A stretch of 64,000 nt of DNA, taken from positions 4,605,001-4,669,000 of the forward strand of contig JACJXX010000001.1 of assembly GCA_020636435.1 (NCBI GenBank), written 5' to 3'. The stretch is from Lewinellaceae bacterium (GTDB lineage Bacteria > Bacteroidota > Bacteroidia > Chitinophagales > Saprospiraceae). The position numbers were made by a program, and so were the translations under genes. Positions 1 to 7,489 of the stretch are shown piece after piece (the stretch's first letter is position 1; each line of letters begins with the position of its first letter). The notes beneath the pieces are model-generated. The model was not told where the DNA came from. It did no database searches and was given only the letters and a program-made list of their open reading frames with translations.

Positions 1-169
1 CCTTGCTCAGTTCCTCTTTGATGCGGCTGGATGCTACCTTCACTTTGACCACGTCCAGGTGATTGTGCCGCCAGTTTTCAATGCCTTCGTTTTCCGGCTG
101 CTGCTCTGGCTCTTCCTGTGCCTCTTCCGGCCGCTGGCTCTTGTTCTCGTTGATTTCGTCAATAGGCAT
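1..169 (-). CDS. MoxR-family AAA+ ATPase, N-terminal part (runs off the left edge)
   Basis: Only the first 56 codons are present, read leftwards from an ATG at 169. The protein starts MPIDEINENKSQ, continues with a Glu/Gln-rich acidic linker, and from residue 33 reads WRHNHLDVVKVKVASSRIKE, which resembles the stretch just before the Walker A region of Bacteroidota MoxR ATPases. The catalytic motifs lie outside the window. It is the fourth gene of a leftward operon after SpoIIM-like, DUF4129 and DUF4350 genes, and that gene order is what makes the call. MoxR ATPases act as chaperones that mature metal- or vWA-containing partners; a DUF58/vWA gene would be expected beyond the edge. Confidence 0.72.
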   Translation of the reverse strand, partial: MPIDEINENKSQRPEEAQEEPEQQPENEGIENWRHNHLDVVKVKVASSRIKEELSK

Positions 170-241
170 AAAACAGATTTTGGTTTTTTGTCAAACGCTG
201 CAACTCCTGGAATGGCCATGCCATCGGACAAAAAATGATAT

Positions 242-1525
242 TCATTTGCAATTTTTGTAAAACCCATCCAGTATACGGTGAAAATCGATCAGGGTATTCT
301 CTGACACGAAGGACGAGTTTCGGATATTTTTATACAAAAGTATGATCTTCTCAATGGTTTCCCCAGGAATTTCCGATTTATGGGCCAGGCGTTCCATAAA
401 ATCCTCATCGAGGTCCCGCGATTGGATGAAATAGCGCTCCCGGAGAAAGGCCCGGAAGAGCTTCATCTGTTGCAGGGCCAGTTTTTTGTGGTTGTTCTGG
501 ATAAAGTACAGCCGCCCGATGGTGGAGAGGAAGGCCAGCGAGGTATTGGTGTTGGGGTCCAGCACCGGGATGATCCGCTGTTTGCGCTTGGCGCGGAAGG
601 CGAGGAACAGCAAGCCCAGTGCCAGGAGCGTATACCACGCCCAGGCCAGCGGCGGCTGCCCCAGGATGTACTGCAGGGGGCTCTCTTTCGACAATTCCCG
701 GTTGGAGAGGTAGTTGTTGCGGTTGTTCATCCGCCGGCCCATCCATTCCGGCGCCCGGCTGTAGCGGTCCCAGTAGATCGGGCCGGGCTGCAGGTGGGAA
801 AAAGCTCGGTTGGCGTATTCCAGGCCTGGTTCTTCCAGCAGTTGCAGGTTGGAGAAGGCAATGGGGGTGGTATGCAGGTAGAAAAAACCCTCCCCGTAAC
901 GCACCCGGGCAAAATTGGCGAGGCTGTCGTTCATCATGCCGATCGGCGCCAGGCCCGTTTCTTCTTCGCAAAAGTAGAACGGCTCTATATAGCTCCAGGA
1001 GTAGGGCCTTGCTTCCTGCCGGGCCAGATAAGTAAAGGCGTAGCCTGTATCGGCGCGCAGCCGGGCGTGCTCGAAGTTGAGGTGGACGGTGGTATCGTAC
1101 AGCACGTTGTAATCCTCCCAGTAAATATCGTCGCACTCTTCATAGTAAAGGTGAAACATGAGGTCGTAGGGGATGGTCTTGCTGGAAATAAAAGCCAGGT
1201 TGCCGGCCTCCACAAAATGCAGCAGGGCGTTGACGTCAGAAGAGTCCATATATAGAGCCTGGCCGATGAAGACGTAGTTGGCGGATTCATTTTCTCCGGG
1301 CAGCACGCCGCTGAGGCTGTCCCTCATCACCTCCACCGGAGCATCGGGGAAAAAGCCCTGCAACAGCTCGTAGATCACGTAGGCGCCATAGGGCTGCCGG
1401 CTTTCCTCGTCGTAGGTCTCCCGCCAGTCGAAGCGCTTGGAGGGGTTCCGAAACAGGAGCATGAGGGTGGCTGTGGCCAACACGACGGCCAGGATCAGCA
1501 CCAGTATGTATTTTCGCTTCAGCAT
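242..1525 (-). CDS. DUF4350 domain membrane protein of a MoxR operon
   Basis: The 427-residue protein has an N-terminal membrane anchor (about residues 6-25, VLILAVVLATATLMLLF), then an extracytoplasmic domain, then a second membrane span near residues 292-312 followed by a basic stretch (RAKRKQR) and a cytoplasmic C-terminal tail. The layout and neighbours (DUF4129 upstream by 14 bp, MoxR downstream by 72 bp) match DUF4350 proteins, which accompany MoxR ATPases in Bacteroidota. No catalytic motif is visible. The family's role is unknown; an envelope-associated partner of the MoxR ATPase is inferred from context. Confidence 0.82.
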   Translation of the reverse strand: MLKRKYILVLILAVVLATATLMLLFRNPSKRFDWRETYDEESRQPYGAYVIYELLQGFFPDAPVEVMRDSLSGVLPGENESANYVFIGQALYMDSSDVNALLHFVEAGNLAFISSKTIPYDLMFHLYYEECDDIYWEDYNVLYDTTVHLNFEHARLRADTGYAFTYLARQEARPYSWSYIEPFYFCEEETGLAPIGMMNDSLANFARVRYGEGFFYLHTTPIAFSNLQLLEEPGLEYANRAFSHLQPGPIYWDRYSRAPEWMGRRMNNRNNYLSNRELSKESPLQYILGQPPLAWAWYTLLALGLLFLAFRAKRKQRIIPVLDPNTNTSLAFLSTIGRLYFIQNNHKKLALQQMKLFRAFLRERYFIQSRDLDEDFMERLAHKSEIPGETIEKIILLYKNIRNSSFVSENTLIDFHRILDGFYKNCK

Positions 1526-1539
1526 GCTTTCAATCTCAG

Positions 1540-2283
1540 TTATCCCCCTTTTATCCGGCGGGCCAGCGCCCGGAATTTTAGTTCTGCAGCCTGATAGCCC
1601 CGCCGGTTTACCTGCCGCCCCCCGTACCAGGCCTGTTCAAAGATGCCGGTCACTTCTTCGAAAGCGCCGGAAAGGGGCGATTGCCGCATTTCCTGAATGT
1701 ACTGGCGGTTGGTCTTGTCCCGCTTCCAACGGATGGCCTTGCGCAGAGACAGCTCCTTGAGCACAGAAAGATAGTACAGGCGAATGGCCAGGGCGTATTC
1801 TTCCTGCGCCAAAGCCTGCCGGATAAAGGCGTCGAGGTCGGATTCGTGAATGTTTTCTTCTATCTTCTCCAGGCTGATCGCGCTTTTCGATTCCTCTGAC
1901 CCTAGTTTTTTATTTCGGGGGTTGCTCTCCAACCCCAGCACCCCTCGCAGGATGAGGGCCAGCACGATGGCCAGGATGACAATAGCCATGAACTTCAGTA
2001 GGCCGGCGGCCATCTTGGGGTCGATCTGCACGCTGCTCCGCTCTCTGGGCCGGGTTTCGGCTTGTCCTTCCCCGTCGCCGGCAGGTTCCTTTGCCGGTTC
2101 GGGCTCTTTCTTTTTTACGGCCGCCTCCGAAAAGTCGAGGCCTTCTTTTGCCTTCTCCCAATCTTCTTTTTCAAACTGACGGCTCTCCACGCGCTCCTTC
2201 AGGTAGCGGCTGGAGGGGCCCTGCTCCTGCGCGCTAAGGGAGTGTAAGGAAAAAAGAAGGATCAGAAAAAAGTTGAATCTCAT
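1540..2283 (-). CDS. DUF4129-type membrane protein of a MoxR operon
   Basis: The 247-residue protein starts with a signal peptide (MRFNFFLILLFSLHSLSAQ), has a charged Glu/Lys/Pro-rich linker (residues about 55-90), one membrane span near residues 92-118 (LLKFMAIVILAIVLALIL) and a cytoplasmic C-terminal helical domain ending in GGRQVNRRGYQAAELKFRAL. A short C-terminal domain with a tyrosine/Arg-rich 'WYGGR' motif is typical of DUF4129, which is often fused to transglutaminases but stands alone in Bacteroidota MoxR operons. It lies 14 bp before the DUF4350 gene and is very probably cotranscribed with it. Confidence 0.8.
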   Translation of the reverse strand: MRFNFFLILLFSLHSLSAQEQGPSSRYLKERVESRQFEKEDWEKAKEGLDFSEAAVKKKEPEPAKEPAGDGEGQAETRPRERSSVQIDPKMAAGLLKFMAIVILAIVLALILRGVLGLESNPRNKKLGSEESKSAISLEKIEENIHESDLDAFIRQALAQEEYALAIRLYYLSVLKELSLRKAIRWKRDKTNRQYIQEMRQSPLSGAFEEVTGIFEQAWYGGRQVNRRGYQAAELKFRALARRIKGG

Positions 2284-2617
2284 TATTTTTTGTCGCTATG
2301 TCTGTGGTTTACGTGCTTCGATGATGAATGTTTGGGAATATTGTTGAATTGCTGAATTGTTGCGCAAAGCGCCTGGAAGTTGGGAAGGAATGGGGATAGC
2401 CGACATTTTTTAAAAGTTGAACAGGGCTCATAGCCGGCTACCCTTTTAAGCCCGGACAGCTTCGTACAACGTACACTCAAAGGTTCCCGCTGTGTCCGTA
2501 CATCGTACACAACCCCGGCCGTCGTTGTCCGGTCTTAGACGGATAGCCCTCATAGCCATCCAGCCATTTCACCCTGAGCTTGTCGAAGGGCAACCATCCA
2601 ACCATCCAACCATCCAA
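2284..2617. other. Gap in the MoxR operon with short repeats
   Basis: The 334-bp space between the SpoIIM-like and DUF4129 genes has no convincing gene. It contains the palindrome-like intergenic motif CCCTGAGCTTGTCGAAGGG (2572-2590), a unit seen scattered in many bacterial genomes, followed by three and a half copies of CAACCATC (2591-2618) that run into the stop codon of the SpoIIM-like gene. No promoter could be assigned. Confidence 0.6.
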
Positions 2618-2618
2618 C
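2591..2618. repeat. Tandem CAACCATC repeat, 3.5 copies
   Basis: Three perfect 8-bp copies of CAACCATC at 2591-2614 plus a partial fourth copy abut the stop codon of the leftward SpoIIM-like gene. It is too short to be more than a slippage-type microsatellite. Confidence 0.85.
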
Positions 2619-4462
2619 TACTCCTGCTCCAACCCCTTAATACTCCGCCGCTTGCCGATCTGCCCTATCCGTTCTATCAGAGCCGGTGCCTCCTTTATTT
2701 CCAACAATGAATAATACAACAAACCTCCGCCGATAAGGATGATGGCAAATACCAGATACAGGATAAAAACCGTAATAAAGGCCAGGAAGACTGCGCTGAA
2801 TTGCTGCATAGCCGACTCTTCCAGCAGGATCACCCAGGTCACCAGGTCGAGGTAGAACCAGGCCAGGGTGCTGTCCGCCAGCGAAAAGGCCAGGAAGCCC
2901 ACCAGCATCAGAATGAGAAACAAGCCAAATGCCTTGCTGTACGACTGGCTGATCAGGGAAACTCCTCTGCCCAGAGCGGCAATGGGGTTGATGCCTTCCC
3001 GAAGGCTGGCGTAAGCCCACAGCACCGGCGCGGGCAGCAAGCCCAGCGCCAGGAAGGCGGTATACCAGTCGTTGGTGAATATCAGCAATTGCAGCGCGCC
3101 CATCGGGACCAGCATTTTCAGAAAGCCCGGCACTATTTTATCGCTTAACTCCGCCTGTTCTTCCAGGATGAGGCGCTGAAAGACAACATATCCCATGATG
3201 GAAAAGCACAGGGTATTGATCAGAGGCAGGAGCGGTATCGTATCGTTGGCGAAAAACTGGCTGAGCGCCGTGGCGGTCCCGAAAGCCCGGTTCATAAAAA
3301 CGAACTGTTCGGCAGGAGGCGCGGTGCCCGTCAGAAAAACGGCGGCCGTGTACAGGATGGCCGACAGGAGCGCCGCCAGCACGAAACGCCCGGCGTTTTT
3401 GCGGAAAAAGACAAAAACTTCGGAAAAAATTTCTCCTGAAGATTTGATCTGGGAGAAGTTGATCCACTGCCCGGTATCCGCATTGATGTGGGTGTCCCGA
3501 ATCTGCTCCCGGAAGCCAGCCCTGGCCTTTCGGCGGGGGTACCACACGAAGTATAGCAACACGAACGCCAGGCAGCCCAGGATGAACCCCGCCCGGACGA
3601 TGGGCGGCGAATCGGTATGCCGCGTCAGGTAGCCTTCGATGAAGCCCGCCGTCACAATGATGGGGGCGATGCCGATCATGATCTTGATGCCGCGCCGGGC
3701 GGAGCGCTGGAAAGATTGCAGGCGCGTATAAGTGCCGGGAAAGACCAGCCCTTTGCCCATGGTAATGCCCGCCGCTCCGGCGATGATGATGGCCGATATT
3801 TCCAGCGTGCCGTGTATCCAGATGGTCAGGAAAGAGTCCCAGAAAAGGCCCCGTTCGATAAAAAAATACTGGAAGGCGCCCAGCATGATGCCGTTTCGGA
3901 TGAGGATGGCCACCGTGCCGACCGTAAAAAAAACGCCCATCACAAAGGTCAGGAAGGCCACAAACAAGTTGTTCAGGGTAATGCCCAGGGACATGCCGAA
4001 GGCGCCCTTCTCCTTGTAAACCGCCATAGGGTCGCCCGATTCTATATTCTCCACCGTCATCTCCACATAAGAATCCCCCAGGATAACATTGGCGAACTGC
4101 TCGTCCATCGCACTGGATACCACCCCGATCAGGCAGGCCAGCAGGAAGACCAGGAAGGAAGTGCGGAATTCTGCCCTCGATTCGTGGACGAGTTGCGGCA
4201 GCTCGTCGGTCCAGAAGGTCAGCAGGCGGCGGGCGCGCGAACGGCGGTTTTTGTAGATGCTGAAGAAGATGCGCTGCGCCAGCCCGTTGAGGTAAACGCG
4301 CACCGAGCGGTTGGGGTAGAACGTGCGGGAGTAGGAAAGGTCGTCCGTGATCTGCACGAAGAGGTCATTCAGCTTGTCGGGGTCTTTCCGCGGGCTGTCC
4401 AGGGTGTGCTCAAACTCCCGCCACTTGTCCTTGTTTTGCTCGATGAAGTTCGTTTCGCGCAT
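2618..4462 (-). CDS. SpoIIM (stage II sporulation protein M) family membrane protein
   Basis: The 614-residue protein has a soluble N-terminal stretch (1-95, MRETNFIEQNKDKWREFEH) followed by a SpoIIM-type membrane domain (about 98-325) with the typical segments FRTSFLVFLLACLIGV, LGITLNNLFVAFLTFVMG and a long amphipathic region containing HGTLEISAIIIAGAAG. The 'HG-E-SAI--A-AAG' pattern is a hallmark of this family. A second multi-span half (about 355-590) makes it twice the size of sporulation SpoIIM. In Bacteroidota such proteins head MoxR/DUF4129/DUF4350 operons; the organism does not sporulate, so the name reflects homology only. The role is probably in envelope biology. The usual RDD-family neighbour is not seen upstream. 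Confidence 0.88.
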   Translation of the reverse strand: MRETNFIEQNKDKWREFEHTLDSPRKDPDKLNDLFVQITDDLSYSRTFYPNRSVRVYLNGLAQRIFFSIYKNRRSRARRLLTFWTDELPQLVHESRAEFRTSFLVFLLACLIGVVSSAMDEQFANVILGDSYVEMTVENIESGDPMAVYKEKGAFGMSLGITLNNLFVAFLTFVMGVFFTVGTVAILIRNGIMLGAFQYFFIERGLFWDSFLTIWIHGTLEISAIIIAGAAGITMGKGLVFPGTYTRLQSFQRSARRGIKIMIGIAPIIVTAGFIEGYLTRHTDSPPIVRAGFILGCLAFVLLYFVWYPRRKARAGFREQIRDTHINADTGQWINFSQIKSSGEIFSEVFVFFRKNAGRFVLAALLSAILYTAAVFLTGTAPPAEQFVFMNRAFGTATALSQFFANDTIPLLPLINTLCFSIMGYVVFQRLILEEQAELSDKIVPGFLKMLVPMGALQLLIFTNDWYTAFLALGLLPAPVLWAYASLREGINPIAALGRGVSLISQSYSKAFGLFLILMLVGFLAFSLADSTLAWFYLDLVTWVILLEESAMQQFSAVFLAFITVFILYLVFAIILIGGGLLYYSLLEIKEAPALIERIGQIGKRRSIKGLEQE

Positions 4463-4721
4463 CTGGGGTGGTTAAATGGTTGCAGTTTAGGGAAATTATT
4501 GTACATATACAACGGAGGGGGGAGCGGGAAGGTACAGAAGATGGAAGATTTTCCTGAACTTTGATTTCTTTACAAGTATATGGAAAAAGATGCAGAAATT
4601 TATAGCCATATTTAATAGACTTGACATGGCAAAGGTGATTTGATAATAAAGCGCTACTCAGTTTCAGCTAAACGTGAAAGTATAAAACAAAGTGGTTTTT
4701 CAGAAAAACAGCTATTTGACT

Positions 4722-4736
4722 AGCTCTTTTAGAGCT
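4722..4736. promoter_or_regulatory. Short palindrome before the HipA-like gene, possible operator
   Basis: AGCTCT (4722-4727) and AGAGCT (4731-4736) form a perfect 6-bp dyad with a 3-bp spacer, 17 bp before the ATG at 4754. HipA modules are normally autoregulated by a DNA-binding partner at such dyads, but no HTH antitoxin gene is visible here. The operator role is inference only. Confidence 0.35.
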
Positions 4737-4753
4737 TCTTACTTTTTGTGCGA

Positions 4754-5851
4754 ATGAAAGATAAAAAGATTCTTGAAAGTAAAATTTACAATGTCACCCC
4801 TTCAAGGAAATTAGTCCAAACGAAGAGTCCTGTTGACAATGCGTCCCTTACAAAAGGGGAACCTAACTTTTACTATTCTTGTGAGAATGGTCCTGATCAA
4901 TGGTTAGTGAAAATTCCTAAGCTCAAAGGACGAGATTATTTTGTGGTTGACCAACCCTTAATCGGAGATGCGCCAAAAGACTTTGTAAGTATTTATTCTT
5001 ATGGAAACTGTAGAAGAAGAAAAATTTCAACTTGGCCACGCTATCTGGCGAAATTTGGACAAAAAAATTATCCAGTTGAAAGTATCACGGAACATCTTAT
5101 TAGTAGGATCGGAGCAATGTTTGGATTTGACATGGCAGAAACTACTCTTTACTTAATAAGGGGAGAACTGCGTTTATTCAGTAAGTATTTTCTTATAGAA
5201 GATCAGTTTCTAATGCATGGTGCTCAAATTATTGCAACATATTTGAATGATCCTATGCAGGAGTTTGTAGGTTTAATAGAAGAAAAAAAGCTTGAGAAGG
5301 AGTTCTTCACATACCAAGTCATTATAAACGCTATTGAATATGTTTTTCCTGAGCAAGCCAAAAAAATAATTGAGGCGCTTTTTTCTTTACTTTTGTTTGA
5401 TGCAATAGTTGGAAATAAAGATCGTCATCATTATAACTGGGGGGTAATTACAGATGTTTCCAGAACTAATGAACCTAGGCTTTCTCCAATTTATGATTCA
5501 GCAAGAGGGCTTTTTTGGAATCTACATGATCAAAAGATCAGAGACTTTTTTGGAAAAAGAAACGTTATTGACAAACAAAGATTAATGGGTTACTTGAATA
5601 AGTCTATTCCAATTATTGGCTGGGAAGGTAAAAGAAAAGTCAATCATTTTGAATTAGTTAAGTTAATCTTAGGTCTACATCCATCTCTTAAGAACACTTG
5701 TTCCATTTTAGTGGATTTTGACCTTTTAGAAAATGTCTACGCCATGATGGACCGAGAATTCAAACTACTTATGACTGACCATCGTTTTCGTTTGATCAAG
5801 GAATGTCTTAAATTAAGGCTTCATGAGTTAATTGATATTTTTAACCACTAA
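4754..5851 (+). CDS. HipA-like serine/threonine kinase lacking the N-terminal subdomain (HipT-like)
   Basis: This 365-residue protein is read from ATG 4754 (a GTG at 4748 is two codons upstream in frame). It carries the HipA kinase core. The catalytic loop is GNKDRHHYNWG with Asp223, and the metal-binding motif is YDSARG with Asp248. The segment EHLISRIGAMFGFDMAETTL fits the nucleotide-binding lobe. HipA kinases phosphorylate targets such as glutamyl- or tryptophanyl-tRNA synthetase and halt translation. Unlike E. coli HipA (440 residues), the N-subdomain 1 is absent and a separate small gene follows 11 bp downstream, as in split HipBST systems. The DNA is much more AT-rich than its neighbours, suggesting transfer. 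No HipB-like gene is present. Confidence 0.8.
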   Translation: MKDKKILESKIYNVTPSRKLVQTKSPVDNASLTKGEPNFYYSCENGPDQWLVKIPKLKGRDYFVVDQPLIGDAPKDFVSIYSYGNCRRRKISTWPRYLAKFGQKNYPVESITEHLISRIGAMFGFDMAETTLYLIRGELRLFSKYFLIEDQFLMHGAQIIATYLNDPMQEFVGLIEEKKLEKEFFTYQVIINAIEYVFPEQAKKIIEALFSLLLFDAIVGNKDRHHYNWGVITDVSRTNEPRLSPIYDSARGLFWNLHDQKIRDFFGKRNVIDKQRLMGYLNKSIPIIGWEGKRKVNHFELVKLILGLHPSLKNTCSILVDFDLLENVYAMMDREFKLLMTDHRFRLIKECLKLRLHELIDIFNH

Positions 5852-5862
5852 ATTTTGCTGTA

Positions 5863-6267
5863 ATGTTAACAACAACGCTAGATAAAATTAGTAGGTGGTT
5901 AAAAGGAAAAGGTCAGGGTCATCTATCCACACCTGAAGGAAAGCAAGCTGTGTTCGCACTTTGGTATAAAGATTTAGCTGTTGGCGAGCTTCGTCTGGAA
6001 AATGGAGTATGGTCATTCAGATATACTCAAATGTTCAAAAGACAGAGTGAAATCAAACCTGTGCCTGATTTTCCTGATTTAGATAGAGTTTATGAAAGCA
6101 AAGAACTCCACCCTTTCTTTATGCAGAGAATCCCTAGCTTAAACCAACCCAAAGTAAAAGCCAAAATTGTTGAAGAGGGAATTGATGGAAATAATGAAGT
6201 TGAGTTGTTAGCATTATTTGGTAAGGTTTCAATTACTAACCCTTTTAAATTGACAATTTCTAACTAA
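5863..6267 (+). CDS. HipA N-subdomain-like protein (HipS-like), partner of the upstream kinase
   Basis: The 134-residue protein has the layout of the HipA N-terminal subdomain 1. There is a beta-rich start with LWYKDLAVGELRLENGVWSF ('x-x-G-x-L-x-x-x-x-G-x-W-x-F-x-Y'), then a PVPDFPDL stretch and the FFMQRIPSLNQPKVKAKI segment that in HipA precedes the kinase core. In HipBST modules the stand-alone HipS is the antitoxin that restrains the HipT kinase. Here it lies downstream of the kinase by 11 bp, the reverse of the hipB-hipS-hipT order. It has the same AT-rich composition as the kinase gene. Function as antitoxin is inference from architecture. Confidence 0.62.
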   Translation: MLTTTLDKISRWLKGKGQGHLSTPEGKQAVFALWYKDLAVGELRLENGVWSFRYTQMFKRQSEIKPVPDFPDLDRVYESKELHPFFMQRIPSLNQPKVKAKIVEEGIDGNNEVELLALFGKVSITNPFKLTISN

Positions 6268-6340
6268 TATGATGAACTTCTGGCACTTTTCTTACGGTGC
6301 AAAAGCCGTATGAATAGACGGGGTCAACATTCATACCACC

Positions 6341-7141
6341 TCACCCCATCCCACTATACCCCCGGATAATCCGCTCGAACAGCGGCGCCGGCAGCAGGCG
6401 CCGGGCCAGGATGGACAACCGCTGCAGCGGCTTTCCGATGGTGTAATACCGGCGCAGGCGCGGGGATTCCAGCGCCCGGATCACCTGGCGGGCCACTTCT
6501 TCCGCCGGCAGGCCTTTTTCCACATCCTTGTCGATATTGGCATATACCCGTTCGAAACGCTCTTTGTAGGTAGGGTCTTGGGGATCGTAATCTCTGATCC
6601 GGTTGGCGTTGATGCCGGTCCGGATGTCTCCGGCGTGGATGCTGCAGGCCTGTACGCCAAAAGCGGAAAGCTCCATGCGAAGAGCTTCCGTGAGGAGGTC
6701 CACCGCCGCTTTGCTGGCGCAGTAAACGCCCCGGTAGGGCAGGCCGAAGAGCGCCCCGATGGAACTGATGTTGAGCACCCGGCCTTTGGATTGGCGCAGG
6801 TGGGGCAGGGCGGCCTGAATGACCCGAATGGGGCCTTTCACGTTGGTGTCCAGCACCTTCTCGATGTTGCCCAATCCGGTTTGTTCCAGCGGCCCGGCGA
6901 TGCCGATGCCGGCGTTGTTGATGACGGCGTCCAGCCTGCACTCTTTTTCTACAATAGCAGCAATTGCCTGACGGACGCTGGCCTCGTCCCGCACGTCCAT
7001 AGCCAGCATCTGATAGGGCAGTTCGTTGCTTCGGGGCTGGCGGCTGGTGCCGTACACCCGGTATCCTTTGCCGGCCAACTGCTGGGCCAGGGCCTGCCCC
7101 AGCCCGGAGGAGGCGCCGGTGATCAGAACGACTTTACTCAT
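6341..7141 (-). CDS. Short-chain dehydrogenase/reductase (SDR), classical type
   Basis: Read from ATG 7141 (a TTG 39 bp upstream is open but would place 13 residues before the typical start MSKVVLITGASSG), this 266-residue protein has the Rossmann TGASSGLG cofactor motif, the NNAGIG structural motif and the catalytic SSIGALFGLPYRGVYCASK block with Ser, Tyr and Lys in the usual spacing. It should oxidise or reduce a hydroxyl/carbonyl using NAD(P). The C-terminal region resembles SDRs annotated as ketoreductases or retinol-dehydrogenase-like; the substrate cannot be told. It is transcribed away from the polysaccharide locus and separated from it by a palindromic element. Confidence 0.9.
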   Translation of the reverse strand: MSKVVLITGASSGLGQALAQQLAGKGYRVYGTSRQPRSNELPYQMLAMDVRDEASVRQAIAAIVEKECRLDAVINNAGIGIAGPLEQTGLGNIEKVLDTNVKGPIRVIQAALPHLRQSKGRVLNISSIGALFGLPYRGVYCASKAAVDLLTEALRMELSAFGVQACSIHAGDIRTGINANRIRDYDPQDPTYKERFERVYANIDKDVEKGLPAEEVARQVIRALESPRLRRYYTIGKPLQRLSILARRLLPAPLFERIIRGYSGMG

Positions 7142-7253
7142 GAGGCGGCTGTTTTGGTGAGGAGCAAAGATAGTGGACAAACGGGAGTCTGGGAAGCTGG
7201 CGCCTTTAAGCTGTGCTGAAGAAAAAAATTACCCTATTTTTAACGCCAGTTGA

Positions 7254-7465
7254 TTAGTACTACTTTGTTAACTTAAAATCTCGCATGGCCGAAGTGCCTG
7301 GAGCGCGGGCCCCGACCCTTTGGGTACGGGGCAGGCTCTCCAGGCCCGCATAAACCTGCTTTAAGCAGGTTTTTAGCATGATATTGCCTTTTTATGGGCT
7401 GCCCGAGGCAGCCCCTCGCGGGCCTGGATGCCCGCGCTCCTGTTAAGTTAACAAAGTAGTATTAG
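7254..7465. mobile_element. MITE-like element A with TTAG target duplications
   Basis: The element is 204 bp (7258-7461) with perfect 19-bp terminal inverted repeats, TACTACTTTGTTAACTTAA at 7258-7276 and its complement at 7443-7461. It is flanked on both sides by TTAG (7254-7257 and 7462-7465), which reads as a 4-bp target duplication. It encodes no protein. The interior holds further hairpins, for example arms of 10 bp around 7352-7372 and GGGCTGCC/GGCAGCCC at 7397-7415. A relative with the same ends lies at 46429-46668. The right end lies 24 bp before the start codon of the hybrid two-component regulator. Confidence 0.82.
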
Positions 7466-7489
7466 AATACGTGTCCAAAAGTAGCCAAA

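Noticed and set aside
2572..2590. CCCTGAGCTTGTCGAAGGG as a specific regulatory site
   Set aside because: The same word is a common intergenic palindrome in unrelated genomes, so a specific role here cannot be claimed.
3617..4564. A plus-strand frame over the SpoIIM-like gene
   Set aside because: No recognisable domain and the opposite strand holds a typical membrane protein.
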